Below the pieces are notes generated by a model. It did not search any database and had not been told where the DNA came from. It saw only the letters and a program-made list of their open reading frames with translations. A program made the translations under genes and the position numbers. Below, piece by piece: positions 17,894 through 26,792 of a stretch of DNA of 64,000 nt (position 1 is its first letter; every line of letters begins with the position of its first letter). This DNA is from Candidatus Woesearchaeota archaeon (GTDB taxonomy: Archaea; Nanobdellota; Nanobdellia; Woesearchaeales; GW2011-AR15). The stretch spans positions 1-64,000 of the forward strand of contig JAFGJW010000003.1 in the NCBI GenBank assembly GCA_016928835.1. The letters run 5' to 3'.

Positions 17894-18949
17894 TTGGCTT
17901 TGAACATTGATCAGATTCTATCATATACATTATACGGCAATACTGGCCGAGATTATCTAGTGGCTCTCGTCATATTTATTTTTGTATATGCTTCTTTAAA
18001 GATTTTCAAAAGATATCTGCTCGCAAGACTCAGGCAGATAGCAAAAAAGACAAAAAATGACATAGATGACGCAATAATCGAATTCATTGATGGGATAAAA
18101 TGGCCATTCTATATTTTCCTGTCAGTCTACGCAGCCATTGAGTGCCTTGTTCTACATGATAATATTAACCAGATAGCACATTATGCTTTACTTATCTTCA
18201 CTGTTTTTTATTCCGTAAAGATAATACAGAAAATTGTTGATTATGCAATTAGGAAACGAATGCAGAAAACAAAGGACAAGGAAAAAGATTCCCTGCTCCT
18301 AATCCTCAATAAAATTATTAATGCTACGCTCTGGATAATAGCCGTGCTTCTTGTACTTTCAAACTTGGGTTTAAATATTACATCTCTAATAGCCAGTCTT
18401 GGCATCGGTGGTATTGCTATTGCATTTGCCCTTCAGCGGATTCTTGAAGATATCTTCAGCTCATTCTCCATATACTTTGACAAACCTTTTGAAGTGGGAG
18501 ATTATATAGTAATAGGTGAAGACAAAGGTGTTGTGCAGCACATAGGATTAAAAACCACTAGGATAAAACACTTGCAGGGACAAGAGGTAGTTGTCAGCAA
18601 CCGTGAGCTTACCTCAACAAGAATCCACAACTACAAGAAAATGAAGGAGAGGAGGATTGCGTTTACATTTGGGGTTGAATACTGCACAAGCCAGAAAAAA
18701 TTGAAGATAGTAAAAAATACTGTTACCAAGATAATAAAAGATATTGATTTAGCGAGACTGGACAGGGTTCATTTCTCTCAGTTTGGTGATTCTGCGCTAA
18801 TTTATGAAGTTGTCTATTATCTCGACAATACAGAATACAACGTCTACATGGACATACAGGAAAAGATAAACGTGCAGCTAAAGGAGGAATTTGAAAAACA
18901 AGGAATACAATTTGCCTATCCAACACAGACAATATACATAAAAAAATAA
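17894..18949 (+). CDS. MscS family mechanosensitive ion channel
   Basis: 351 residues. Several membrane helices come first: YLVALVIFIFVYASLKIF, a second near residue 75, a third near 100, and LWIIAVLLVLSNLG. The pore-lining TM3 follows with LNITSLIASLGIGGIAIAFALQRI, whose Gly/Ala pattern is diagnostic. Next are the beta domain (FEVGDYIVIGEDKGVVQHIGLKTTRI) and the C-terminal alpha/beta domain. It opens under membrane tension to release solutes in osmotic shock. The best start is TTG at 17894 (MALNIDQIL), since no suitable ATG precedes the first helix. The next gene follows after 5 nt, so the two are probably co-transcribed. Confidence 0.88.
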   Translation: MALNIDQILSYTLYGNTGRDYLVALVIFIFVYASLKIFKRYLLARLRQIAKKTKNDIDDAIIEFIDGIKWPFYIFLSVYAAIECLVLHDNINQIAHYALLIFTVFYSVKIIQKIVDYAIRKRMQKTKDKEKDSLLLILNKIINATLWIIAVLLVLSNLGLNITSLIASLGIGGIAIAFALQRILEDIFSSFSIYFDKPFEVGDYIVIGEDKGVVQHIGLKTTRIKHLQGQEVVVSNRELTSTRIHNYKKMKERRIAFTFGVEYCTSQKKLKIVKNTVTKIIKDIDLARLDRVHFSQFGDSALIYEVVYYLDNTEYNVYMDIQEKINVQLKEEFEKQGIQFAYPTQTIYIKK

Positions 18950-18954
18950 AAGCA

Positions 18955-20286
18955 ATGCCACCTATACACCAGTCATTAACAAAACTATTCGGAATAGAGC
19001 TTGAGTTCTTCTTGCTGGACAATGAAGGCAATATTGTTAATAGTGCTGATACAATACTTAATAAAAAAAAGGAATTTCTCGACACAGAACTCAAGCAGGA
19101 ATGCGGCAAGAGCATGCTTGAACTAACATCTTTTCCCCATCTTTCGTCAAGACATGTTTTTGACTGCTTTTTCCAGGATTTTGAGACATTGCTGTATGAG
19201 GTTGATAAGGAAGAGCTCAGACTCTTCTATTATGGTACGTACCCGGGAAGGAATAATACAGAGATGAGAGAAGAAAAAAGGTACAGTGCAAAAAAAGCCA
19301 TACTAGGAGAAAAAAATTTTGAAAATGCAGGAAGGTGTATAGGGTTCCATTATCATCACTCACTGCCGAGAAAATCTTATAATCATAAAATAAAATTCTT
19401 TTATCCTGATATTCACAAAAGAAATACAGAAAAAGTGCTCAATATCTATAACCTGTTTATTGCTGCTGACCCTGCGATTACTGCGTTAATGCAGTCCTCA
19501 CCTTTTGTTGAAGGGAAATACTTGGGAAAGGACTCAAGGGTTATAATGTATAGAGGTGATAAGGTATTTAGCGCTCCTGATTCTTTGTACAGTAATGAAC
19601 CTGAATTCGGAACATTAAACAATTATGGACAGGACTTTAAAAGTCTAACTGAAGAGATACGACAAAGGTTTACTAAATGGAAATCTTTGCTCAAACGTCA
19701 TGGTTACTCATATTCTGATTTTATTAAGAAAAAATCTTCCATATTGGACAGTTCTTGGAAACCAGTAAAGATAAGCTCTCATGGCACTATTGAACTCAGA
19801 GGGGCTGATATGAACTCCCCTTCAAAAGTTGTTGGCTTAAGCATTCTCATGAATTCTATAACTAAGCATATATCAGAGAACTTTATCAAAGTATTACCAT
19901 CTGAGATTGGGAATAATGAACCTTTTAAAATAGAAGGTGATAAGATATACGTTCCTAATGCAGACTGCCTTACAAAGATCCTACAGGAAAGATCTGCTAA
20001 TCAAGGTCTGGAGGACAAAACAGTCAGAGACTATTGCAAAGCACTACTCATGGTGGCTAAGAAGGAACGGACTAACACAAAAAACGATATTGTCAAAATA
20101 TTCTCAAACATGATAGAGGAAGAGAAAACCTCATCTGATAAAATATTAGAGATGGTTAGGAAAAAAGAAGGCTCAACTGATAACATTTCTCAAGACACAG
20201 CACGAAGAATTTCCATCAAAATGGCAGATAATCTCTTTAAGGATCTGTTGATTACAAAGAAAATCTCAGAACAAATACTTTATTAG
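18955..20286 (+). CDS. GCS2-like glutamate-cysteine (carboxylate-amine) ligase
   Basis: 443 residues. FGIELEFFLLD at the N-terminus, LELTSFPHLS, CIGFHYHHSLPR (metal and substrate binding) and GTIELRGADMNSPS match the GCS2/YbdK-type carboxylate-amine ligase fold related to glutamine synthetase, which joins glutamate (or a similar acid) to an amine using ATP. True gamma-glutamylcysteine synthesis is possible but unproven. The gene is immediately downstream of mscS, and its last 21 nt overlap a convergent class II amidotransferase. The pair recalls EgtA/EgtC-type partners, although no other ergothioneine genes are present here. Confidence 0.72.
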   Translation: MPPIHQSLTKLFGIELEFFLLDNEGNIVNSADTILNKKKEFLDTELKQECGKSMLELTSFPHLSSRHVFDCFFQDFETLLYEVDKEELRLFYYGTYPGRNNTEMREEKRYSAKKAILGEKNFENAGRCIGFHYHHSLPRKSYNHKIKFFYPDIHKRNTEKVLNIYNLFIAADPAITALMQSSPFVEGKYLGKDSRVIMYRGDKVFSAPDSLYSNEPEFGTLNNYGQDFKSLTEEIRQRFTKWKSLLKRHGYSYSDFIKKKSSILDSSWKPVKISSHGTIELRGADMNSPSKVVGLSILMNSITKHISENFIKVLPSEIGNNEPFKIEGDKIYVPNADCLTKILQERSANQGLEDKTVRDYCKALLMVAKKERTNTKNDIVKIFSNMIEEEKTSSDKILEMVRKKEGSTDNISQDTARRISIKMADNLFKDLLITKKISEQILY

Positions 20287-20973
20287 AGGCAATTCTATTA
20301 TACTGCCGTTTGCAAGTCGTTCCCATCTCGCCCCTCTCATAGTTGGAAGAATTTCAGAACAAACAATGAATTTACTTTTACCTCTGTGAAGTTTAATACT
20401 ATAATACTTTGGGTTCTTAGTATATTTTTCACCGATAACAATTTTCATAGGTGTGACTAAACAAAAATTTGCAGCATCAAAATTATTAAGCTTCATCAGT
20501 ATATTTTTAGTATAACCTTTATTCTGCTGCATATATCCTATAATATAGTTGAACCATTCTGCAGAATCCGTATCTGATGTATTTAAGTAATTGTTTGAAT
20601 AATTCAATTGGTCATAGATTGTGCCGTTATGGACAAACAAATATTCTCCATCTCTTCTCTTAATAATAAAAGGTTGGTTGTTCTCCACACTCAGTTTTCC
20701 TCTTGTAGCTCTTCGGACGTGTATAATAAGAGCTCGTGTCTTGAGATTCCTGAATTCATTAATTGTATCATCCTCAAATATTGGCTTAATTGACTTAAAG
20801 ACCTCCCATTTATTTTTTGAATCAAGGTACGCGATTCCCCAGCCATCCTCATGTTTATACACCTCGCTAATATTTTTTTCATGAACCTCATTTTCTCCCT
20901 TAGCAATTTTTATTGTATCTGTAATTATTGCTTTAGTGTCAAAGATTCCAAGAGCTATGAGCATTCTGCACAA
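20266..20973 (-). CDS. Class II glutamine amidotransferase-like hydrolase (Ntn-type)
   Basis: Starting at TTG 20973 gives Met-Cys-Arg-Met-Leu-Ile-Ala-Leu, 235 residues. Once Met is removed, Cys becomes the N-terminal nucleophile needed by class II (Ntn) amidotransferases, which is strong reason to prefer this TTG over the longer frame to 21006. Other family blocks are DGWGIAYLD (about 44), IIHVRRATRGK, NNQPFI, YLFVHNGTI and TSDTDSAEWF. The layout fits EgtC/YafJ-type hydrolases that cleave a gamma-glutamyl or amide bond, not the full GlmS/PurF enzymes. TATA-like sequences lie upstream at about 21000-21030. Its 3' end overlaps the GCS2-like gene by 21 nt. Confidence 0.78.
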   Translation of the reverse strand: MCRMLIALGIFDTKAIITDTIKIAKGENEVHEKNISEVYKHEDGWGIAYLDSKNKWEVFKSIKPIFEDDTINEFRNLKTRALIIHVRRATRGKLSVENNQPFIIKRRDGEYLFVHNGTIYDQLNYSNNYLNTSDTDSAEWFNYIIGYMQQNKGYTKNILMKLNNFDAANFCLVTPMKIVIGEKYTKNPKYYSIKLHRGKSKFIVCSEILPTMRGARWERLANGSIIELPLIKYLF

Positions 20974-21053
20974 ACTAATATCACCCTTAGTTATATTAAT
21001 ATACAAATATCTATACTAATATATAAATATATCGATTTGATTAAGAAAGCTTG

Positions 21054-23195
21054 CTAAATAAACCCAAGTAATAATCCGCCTTGATAAACAATAAGAGAAG
21101 CCAACCATGCTATTAAAGTTGTATATAGGACAGTAAATAGCGGCCATTTCCATGAATTAGTCTCTTTTTTTATTACAGCAACTGTGGCAATACAGGGCAC
21201 ATACAATAAAACAAAAACCATGAATGAAAAAGCAGATAATGGGGTGAAAACATTTTGAAGGACACTGGCAAGTCCCTCTGAGCCTACACCATAGACTGCA
21301 CCAAAAGTCCCAATTATGACTTCCTTTGCTATAAAACCCTGTATAAGGGCAACAGAAGCCTGCCAGGTTCCAAAACCCAGCGGCTTGAAAAAAGGTGCGA
21401 TGAACATACCTGCCCTGCCAATTAGGCTTTCCTGGGAAGCATAGTCCACGCCAAAGGGGAGGTTACCTAATAACCAGGTAGATACAACCAGTAAAAATAT
21501 TACTGTACCTGCTTTTTGAATGAAAGATACTCCCCGCTCCCACATATGAATAACAAGCCCCGTGATTGTTGGAATCCTGTATGGTGGCAGTTCCATAACA
21601 AGAGGAGATGATAGTCCTTTAAAAAGAGTCCTATTAAAGATGAGACCTGAAGCGATTGCAGCCGCAATTCCAATCAAGTATATTATGAATATTACAGCTC
21701 CCTGGTCCTTGGGAAAGAAAGCGCTGGCGAACAACACATATACAGGCAATCTTGCACTGCAAGACATAAAAGGATTAATCAGAATAGTCAATAGCCTGTC
21801 TTTTTTTGAGTCAAGGCTGCGCGTCGCCATTATTGCAGGTACGTTGCAGCCAAAGCCGAGCAACAATGGGATAAAGGACTTTCCGTGCAAGCCAATTTTA
21901 TGCATCAGCCTATCCATTATAAAGGCAACCCTTGCCAAATATCCTGTATCCTCCAATAAAGCTATTGCGAGAAATAACATGAAGATATTGGGGATAAATA
22001 ATAGAACTGAACCAACTCCTCCAATAACAGCATCACCTATAAATGATATTGTCCAGTTTGGCGCACTAACACTGGTTAGATATAATATTATTTTATCTCT
22101 TAAAAAAACAAAAAAATGATCGATAAGCCAGGTAAGAGGCTGTGAAAGTGTGAAAGAGACTTGAAATATAAGCCACATGATTAAAAAAAAGAATGGAACT
22201 CCAATAATTTGATGAGTAACAATAGAATCAATCTTATCAGATAAGCTTATGTTTTTCTGCAAATCAGTTGTAACTGACTCCCTAACAAGACCCTCAATAT
22301 GAGCATATCTTGCTTCAGCAAATATTGTATCTATGTCTTCTCTGTAAATTGCCTCAAGATGCCTTCTGACCTTTGCTATTTCTTCCAAAACCTGACAAGA
22401 GTTTTTAAATGATTTTAGGACTCCAATAACCTCATCATCATGCTCCAGTAATTTGATTGCCATCCATTTTGAGTCAAGATGGCTAGGCAATTTTATCTGA
22501 TTAATAATCAGATTTTCTATCTCTGAAACATGGTGCTGTATCTCTTTCCCGTATCTAATTTTTTTTGGTTCAGTACATTTTTTTGAAGCTGCTACTGCTA
22601 ATCCCAATAGTTCATCGACATCTTTCTTACTATTAGCCTCAATTTTTACAACTGGAACACCTAGTAATCTTGAAATTTTTTTTTCATGAATCTTGATTCC
22701 CTTTTTTTCTGCATAAGCTGTAAAGTTAAGAGCCAAAATGAGATTTGCCCTAAGTTCAATAAGCTGTACGGCAAGGTATAAATTGCGTTCAATATTTGCT
22801 GCGTCAACAATATGGATAATTACATCTGGTTTTTCCTCGATAATAAAATTCCTGGTGATTATCTCTTCTTCAGAATATGCAGTTAGGCTATAGGTTCCAG
22901 GCAAATCCACTATATCAATTGATTTGTTCTTGTACTTCAAGCAACCGTGTTTTTTTTCAATAGTCTTTCCTGGCCAATTTCCCACATGCTGCCTTGTCCC
23001 AGTTAGTGTATTGAATAATGTAGACTTCCCAACATTTGGATTCCCAGCTAGTGCAATTTTTATTGTCTTAGAAACTGAGGATTTCTGAGACACAAAAAAT
23101 CTTTGGTTGTTTGAAGATTTTATTTTCAAATCCATGGGAATCATTGATTTCCTTTGTTTTCGTATTCTAGTAATGTTATCTAACCTCTTCAACAA
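21054..23195 (-). CDS. feoB: Ferrous iron transporter FeoB
   Basis: 713 residues. The cytoplasmic GTPase domain has GNPNVGKST (G1), [11 protein letters not shown] (G2), DLPGTYSL (G3) and [10 protein letters not shown] (G4-like, replacing the usual NMxD). A helical GDI-like region follows and then the membrane part with two Gate motifs: [20 protein letters not shown] with [13 protein letters not shown], and [12 protein letters not shown]. It imports Fe2+ across the cytoplasmic membrane. The ATG at 23195 overlaps the end of feoA by 20 nt; an internal start (MIPMDLKIK) would remove a basic 17-residue extension. It is the third gene of dtxR-feoA-feoB. Confidence 0.93.
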   Translation of the reverse strand: MLKRLDNITRIRKQRKSMIPMDLKIKSSNNQRFFVSQKSSVSKTIKIALAGNPNVGKSTLFNTLTGTRQHVGNWPGKTIEKKHGCLKYKNKSIDIVDLPGTYSLTAYSEEEIITRNFIIEEKPDVIIHIVDAANIERNLYLAVQLIELRANLILALNFTAYAEKKGIKIHEKKISRLLGVPVVKIEANSKKDVDELLGLAVAASKKCTEPKKIRYGKEIQHHVSEIENLIINQIKLPSHLDSKWMAIKLLEHDDEVIGVLKSFKNSCQVLEEIAKVRRHLEAIYREDIDTIFAEARYAHIEGLVRESVTTDLQKNISLSDKIDSIVTHQIIGVPFFFLIMWLIFQVSFTLSQPLTWLIDHFFVFLRDKIILYLTSVSAPNWTISFIGDAVIGGVGSVLLFIPNIFMLFLAIALLEDTGYLARVAFIMDRLMHKIGLHGKSFIPLLLGFGCNVPAIMATRSLDSKKDRLLTILINPFMSCSARLPVYVLFASAFFPKDQGAVIFIIYLIGIAAAIASGLIFNRTLFKGLSSPLVMELPPYRIPTITGLVIHMWERGVSFIQKAGTVIFLLVVSTWLLGNLPFGVDYASQESLIGRAGMFIAPFFKPLGFGTWQASVALIQGFIAKEVIIGTFGAVYGVGSEGLASVLQNVFTPLSAFSFMVFVLLYVPCIATVAVIKKETNSWKWPLFTVLYTTLIAWLASLIVYQGGLLLGFI

Positions 23196-23406
23196 GAATT
23201 TTCATTGCCTGTCCCCTACCAATAACTACTTTAGAATTGAGCACTTTTAAAAGAACAGGGCCGCGAGAATCATTTTTTACAACCTCAACCATAGTTCCAT
23301 CATATAGCCCTAGTGAGCACAACCTTCTTTTCAGTCCAAAACCGCAGTCAATACACTTAATCCTTACTCTTTGACCATTTTTTACGTTTGATAATGGCAC
23401 TATCAT
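23176..23406 (-). CDS. feoA: FeoA, small SH3-like ferrous iron transport protein
   Basis: 76 residues. [44 protein letters not shown] and the C-terminal [14 protein letters not shown] form the typical SH3-like FeoA domain that supports FeoB at the membrane. It lies 16 nt downstream of the dtxR-type regulator and overlaps feoB by 20 nt, which suggests translational coupling. Confidence 0.92.
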   Translation of the reverse strand: MIVPLSNVKNGQRVRIKCIDCGFGLKRRLCSLGLYDGTMVEVVKNDSRGPVLLKVLNSKVVIGRGQAMKILVEEVR

Positions 23407-23422
23407 TTTGATTCACTTTATT

Positions 23423-23836
23423 TTATTTGTGTATTATTTTGCCATGTGGACACTTTTTTGGATTATTTAGAAAGGTATCCAAACGTTTTATTGATTCCTT
23501 GGAGAAGGCATGCTCCAGCCTGTGGGCTTCCTCATCAACCTTTTCTAGATCATTGTATTTCAAGATTTTATTTAAAAATACCCCAATAACTCTATAATCA
23601 TGAGACAATCTCTTTGCTTTCCTCAAACCCTTTGTGGTTAAAAAGATGTTGGAGTAAGGGCTGGTATTGATATAGCCTAGTTTAGCCAATTTTTTTATCA
23701 TTTCTGAAACTGTAGGTTTTGTTATTTTTAAGCTTCTAGCAATATCAACAGACCGCACACCGAGAGTTTTATCCTCCATATCTTCATATATCAAATATAT
23801 TGTTCTCAAATAATCTTCAATTGTCTTTTTTTTCAT
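23423..23836 (-). CDS. DtxR/MntR-family metal-dependent repressor
   Basis: 137 residues. An N-terminal winged helix (TIEDYLRTIYLIYEDMEDKTLGVRSVDIARSLKITKPTVSEMIKKLAKLGYI) is followed by the dimerisation domain with EEAHRLEHAFSKESIKRLDTFL and a C-terminal CPHGKIIHK. Glu, His and Cys ligands for Fe2+ or Mn2+ are in place. The SH3 domain of full DtxR is absent, as in MntR-type proteins, and FeoA next door carries such a fold. It probably represses the feo operon, and its own transcription, when metal is sufficient; a palindrome sits at its transcription start. Confidence 0.88.
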   Translation of the reverse strand: MKKKTIEDYLRTIYLIYEDMEDKTLGVRSVDIARSLKITKPTVSEMIKKLAKLGYINTSPYSNIFLTTKGLRKAKRLSHDYRVIGVFLNKILKYNDLEKVDEEAHRLEHAFSKESIKRLDTFLNNPKKCPHGKIIHK

Positions 23837-23842
23837 AAAAAG

Positions 23843-23856
23843 TTTGGTACTCCTAA
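23843..23856 (-). promoter_or_regulatory. Candidate DtxR-family operator before dtxR-feoAB
   Basis: TTTGGTACTCCTAA is an imperfect palindrome of the form TTnGG-n4-CCnAA, close to known DtxR-family boxes. It lies between the TATA box (about 23859-23870, GATTTATATAGA on the minus strand) and the start codon at 23836, so bound repressor would cover the transcription start. Confidence 0.45.
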
Positions 23857-23925
23857 CTTCTATATAAATCTTTCGGAATTAATGCCTGTTGTTGTATCGA
23901 AAACCAAAAAGTATTTAAATATATT

Positions 23926-23941
23926 ATGAATACTTATTCAT
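23926..23941 (+). promoter_or_regulatory. Inverted repeat at the DUF134-mrp promoter
   Basis: ATGAATACTTATTCAT is a perfect 7-bp inverted repeat with a 2-nt centre. It lies just after the TATA box (TATTTAAATATATT, 23912-23925) and 7 nt before the ATG at 23949. The position suggests an operator controlling the long plus-strand metal/Fe-S operon, bound perhaps by the DUF134 protein or another local regulator. Confidence 0.45.
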
Positions 23942-23948
23942 TATAAAA

Positions 23949-24470
23949 ATGGTGAGACCTAGAAAATTTAGGTTTGTTGGCAGAGACCCTACTATTAATT
24001 ATTTTAAGCCTAGGGGAGTTCCGCTCAATGAACTAAGTGAAATTAATATAACAAAAGAAGAATACGAAGCCCTTAGGCTAAAAGAGACAGAGAATTACGA
24101 TCAGAAAAGATGTGCTGAATTAATGAATATCTCACAACCTACATTTTCACGAATCTTAGATTCAGCAAGGAAAAAAATTGCAGATTTTATCATACACGGT
24201 AAAGCCTTACGTATAGATGGGGGTGTTTTTAAAATGGTGCAAAGGAAATTTAAATGTTTTGCATGTCAGCATGAATGGGAAGCTGCTTTTGGGATTGGAA
24301 GACCAGAGAAATGTCCAAAATGTGAAAGCACAAATATCCATAGAATCAATGTTGAAACAAGTGGATTCGGTCACCATGGCAGAGGAGGAACGGGAAGAGG
24401 CAGACGTCCTAGCTCAACTGGCCAAGGAAGAGGCCAAGGCGGCATAGGAAGAGGACGAAGATTCCAATAA
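23949..24470 (+). CDS. DUF134 (UPF0251) HTH protein with zinc ribbon and Gly/Arg-rich tail
   Basis: 173 residues. The N-terminal MVRPRKFRFVGRDP and the HTH region (LNELSEINITKEEYEALRLKETENYDQKRCAELMNISQPTFSRIL) define DUF134, predicted sigma-70-region-4-like DNA-binding proteins. To that is added a zinc ribbon (FKCFACQHEWEAAFG...KCPKCES) and a Gly/Arg/Ser-rich tail of about 45 residues. It heads the metal/Fe-S operon, 3 nt before mrp, and DUF134 proteins often accompany NifX-like and Mrp genes. It is probably the local regulator. Confidence 0.8.
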   Translation: MVRPRKFRFVGRDPTINYFKPRGVPLNELSEINITKEEYEALRLKETENYDQKRCAELMNISQPTFSRILDSARKKIADFIIHGKALRIDGGVFKMVQRKFKCFACQHEWEAAFGIGRPEKCPKCESTNIHRINVETSGFGHHGRGGTGRGRRPSSTGQGRGQGGIGRGRRFQ

Positions 24471-24473
24471 GAA

Positions 24474-25232
24474 ATGAAAATTAAAAATAAAATCCTAGTA
24501 ATGAGCGGAAAAGGGGGTGTGGGAAAGACAACAGTAGCTGTTAATTTAGCATATGTGCTTGCAAAAAAAAAATTTAGAGTTGGCCTACTGGACATAGATA
24601 TCCACGGTCCGAATGTGCCAAAGATGCTCAATTTGAATTCAGTACAAGTAAAGATTCAGAATAATAAAATAATACCTGTCTTAATTAAAGACAATTTAAA
24701 AGTTATGTCAATGGCATTTCTTTTAAACTCTGATGATGATGCAGTTATCTGGAGAGGTCCAATGAAGCATGGAGTTATTAGACAATTTGTAGAAGAAGTA
24801 GAATGGGGTGATTTAGATTATCTAATTGTGGATTTGCCGCCAGGAACAGGCGATGAACCCCTAAGCATAGCGCAGATTATTAATCCAATTACAGGTTCAG
24901 TAATTGTGTCAACACCCCAAGAAGTAGCACTTTTGGACGCTATGAAGGCAGTAACATTCTCAAAAAAAATGAATGTGCCTGTAATTGGTGTAATAGAAAA
25001 TATGGCAGGAAGTGTGTTTGGTATAGGCGGGGCGAGGAAAGCTGCGCAAAAGCTTAATGTGAATTTTATTGGAACAATCGGACTCAACGAGAAAATAGTT
25101 AAATCAGGCGATTCTGGGAAACCGTTTGTAACTGACAAACAGCTTGAAGAGACAAAATCGTTTGAAGAAATTGTTGAAAAAATTATTGAACATTGTGAAT
25201 CTAATCATAAACAAGGAGGTAAAATAAAATGA
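24474..25232 (+). CDS. Mrp/NBP35-like Fe-S carrier ATPase (CxxC-less)
   Basis: 252 residues. [16 protein letters not shown] (deviant Walker A), [43 protein letters not shown] and [17 protein letters not shown] are signatures of the Mrp/ApbC branch of P-loop ATPases that bind and transfer Fe-S clusters. In most members ENMxG is followed by a CPHC-type motif that holds the bridging cluster. Here [20 protein letters not shown] runs directly into the next block and the C-x2-C is missing, so cluster binding, if any, must differ. The gene overlaps the following ferritin-like gene by 4 nt. Confidence 0.85.
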   Translation: MKIKNKILVMSGKGGVGKTTVAVNLAYVLAKKKFRVGLLDIDIHGPNVPKMLNLNSVQVKIQNNKIIPVLIKDNLKVMSMAFLLNSDDDAVIWRGPMKHGVIRQFVEEVEWGDLDYLIVDLPPGTGDEPLSIAQIINPITGSVIVSTPQEVALLDAMKAVTFSKKMNVPVIGVIENMAGSVFGIGGARKAAQKLNVNFIGTIGLNEKIVKSGDSGKPFVTDKQLEETKSFEEIVEKIIEHCESNHKQGGKIK

Positions 25233-25483
25233 CAGGAGAACATGAAGGAAGGGAAAATTTGACAGAGGAGACAAAGGACTTGGAAAGAGCCAGGCAGTCT
25301 CTTATAGAAGAGCTTGAAGCAATTAATTGGTATCAGGAAAGGGTTGAAGTAACAAAAAATAAAGATCTAAAAAAAATATTGGAACATAACAGAGATGAGG
25401 AAAAAGAGCATGCAGCAATGTTGATTGAATTTATAAGGGAATATGACAAAACACAGGACAAAATGTTCGAAGAGCATGACTAA
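25229..25483 (+). CDS. Small ferritin-like protein (EncFtn-like)
   Basis: 84 residues. [20 protein letters not shown] and [20 protein letters not shown] give two helices with Glu, Tyr and ExxH metal ligands in the pattern of encapsulated ferritins (EncFtn), which form decamers from two-helix subunits and oxidise Fe2+. The C-terminus is short and shows no encapsulin cargo peptide, and no encapsulin shell gene is in the window. A strong AAGGAGGT precedes the ATG at 25229. With feoAB, ZIP and Mrp nearby it probably handles iron. A rubrerythrin-like two-helix fragment is the alternative. Confidence 0.65.
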   Translation: MTGEHEGRENLTEETKDLERARQSLIEELEAINWYQERVEVTKNKDLKKILEHNRDEEKEHAAMLIEFIREYDKTQDKMFEEHD

Positions 25484-25522
25484 AAATATATAAAAGATAA
25501 AATAATACAGGAGGTAAATAAA

Positions 25523-25864
25523 ATGCCAGGATATGACGGAACTGGGCCCAGAGGAGAAGGCCCAATGACAGGAGGAGGATTTGGGTATTGTAACAGCAAT
25601 GTACAGCCAGGAACCCCTGTAAGACCAAGATTCGGAGGAAGAGGGGCAGGAAGAGGACTGGGAATGGGTGGACGAGGTAGAGGTAACAGATTTAGGTTTT
25701 TAGCAACTGGTGTGCCAGGGTGGAGAGCATACCCACAGACAGTTCAGCAGCCAACTCAGTATGATAAGGATACTGAGATACGGAACCTAGAAACTGAGAA
25801 GAAAGAATTGGAGAATGAACTGGATGAAGTAAAAAAAAGGCTCGAAGAATTGGGAAAGGAGTGA
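25523..25864 (+). CDS. DUF5320-type Gly-rich small protein
   Basis: 113 residues. MPGYDGTGPRGEGPMTGGGFGYC at the start is the hallmark of the DUF5320 family. A Gly/Arg-rich stretch follows and then a coiled coil (RNLETEKKELENELDEVKKR) at the C-terminus. Members regularly sit beside NifX-like and Mrp genes in archaea and anaerobic bacteria; their function is unknown. AGGAGGT 8 nt before the ATG supports the start. Confidence 0.75.
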   Translation: MPGYDGTGPRGEGPMTGGGFGYCNSNVQPGTPVRPRFGGRGAGRGLGMGGRGRGNRFRFLATGVPGWRAYPQTVQQPTQYDKDTEIRNLETEKKELENELDEVKKRLEELGKE

Positions 25865-25869
25865 TAAAA

Positions 25870-26028
25870 ATGCCCGGCGGAAGAGGAAGACAAGGTGGTT
25901 TTGCTCTCGGTCCTGGGGGAGATTGTGTCTGTCCAAAGTGCGGGACCAAAACAGCACATCAAAGAGGTACGCCCTGTTATTCAACCAAGTGCCCGAATTG
26001 CGGCGGGAACATGACAAGGCAAAGTTAA
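25870..26028 (+). CDS. Small zinc-ribbon protein of the NifX neighbourhood (52 aa)
   Basis: Starting MPGGRGRQGGF and continuing GGDCVCPKCG then CYSTKCPNCGG, this 52-residue protein has two pairs of cysteines for one zinc or Fe-S site. Similar short Gly-rich, four- to six-Cys proteins commonly lie between DUF5320 and NifX-like genes. It begins 5 nt after the DUF5320 stop. Confidence 0.7.
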   Translation: MPGGRGRQGGFALGPGGDCVCPKCGTKTAHQRGTPCYSTKCPNCGGNMTRQS

Positions 26029-26052
26029 TTTGAATTCAGAGGTGGTTCGAAG

Positions 26053-26421
26053 ATGAGAATAGTAATTAGTTCAATAGGAGACACATTAGATTCTGATGTA
26101 GATACAAGATTTGGGAGATGCAAATACTTTTTAATAGTTGAAACTGAGAATAAAGAAATAAAAAATTTTTCAGCTGTTCAAAACGAAGGGGTTCTGCAGG
26201 GCCATGGTGCAGGAATAAGGGCTGCTGAACAAATCGGAGAACTTAAGCCAGATGCTGTTATTACAGGCAACTTGGGACCAAATGCATCAAATGTTTTGAG
26301 CCAGTTAAAAGTCCAGGTATACCACGGATCTGGAAAGGTAAACACAACTATTGCTGCATTTCTTGAAGGGAAATTGCAGAGATTGACTGAGATATCAAGA
26401 GCGCATTCTGGCATGAGATAA
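26053..26421 (+). CDS. NifX/MTH1175-like Fe-Mo cofactor-family protein (first copy)
   Basis: 122 residues: MRIVISSIGDTLDSDVDTRFGRCKYFLIV at the N-terminus, GHGAGIRAAEQIGELKPDAVITGNLGPNA in the middle, and VNTTIAAFLEGKL near the end. This is the RNase H-like NifX/NafY/MTH1175 domain that binds metal-sulfur clusters. No nitrogenase genes are present, so it probably has the general, poorly defined Fe-S or metal-cluster role of MTH1175-type proteins. A second, more diverged copy is at 26793. Confidence 0.8.
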   Translation: MRIVISSIGDTLDSDVDTRFGRCKYFLIVETENKEIKNFSAVQNEGVLQGHGAGIRAAEQIGELKPDAVITGNLGPNASNVLSQLKVQVYHGSGKVNTTIAAFLEGKLQRLTEISRAHSGMR

Positions 26422-26437
26422 AAAAAGGTGATTGATA

Positions 26438-26776
26438 ATGGAAAGTATGAATGAAACATTGAATGAAGTTCAGGCAAGTATTTCAACTCTATCAAAGGAG
26501 TATCCAAACCAGATAAAGGCATTTATGGGTTTTATGGGAGAAATGGAAAAAGAGGGAGCACTAAGCGTAAAGACTAAAGAGCTCATCAGCGTTGCGCTTA
26601 GTGTAGTTGCTCACTGCAAATGGTGTATTGCATTTCATGTAAAAAATGCCCTTACAGCAGGTGCCACAAAAGATGAAGTTATGGAGGCATGTTTTGTAGC
26701 AACTTTAATGAACGGCGGTCCTTCTTTGATGTATACCCAGTATGTTGTCAAAGCGCTGGAAGAATTCACAAGATAA
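26438..26776 (+). CDS. AhpD/carboxymuconolactone decarboxylase-family protein
   Basis: 112 residues from the ATG at 26438, preceded by AAAAAGGTG. VAHCKWCIAFHVKNALTAGATKDEVMEA holds the AhpD active-site motif C-x2-C-x3-H. AhpD-type proteins are all-helical thiol peroxidase or reductase partners. It sits between two NifX-like genes, suggesting protection or redox handling of metal clusters. Confidence 0.85.
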   Translation: MESMNETLNEVQASISTLSKEYPNQIKAFMGFMGEMEKEGALSVKTKELISVALSVVAHCKWCIAFHVKNALTAGATKDEVMEACFVATLMNGGPSLMYTQYVVKALEEFTR

Positions 26777-26792
26777 ATTTTGGAGGAGAAAA

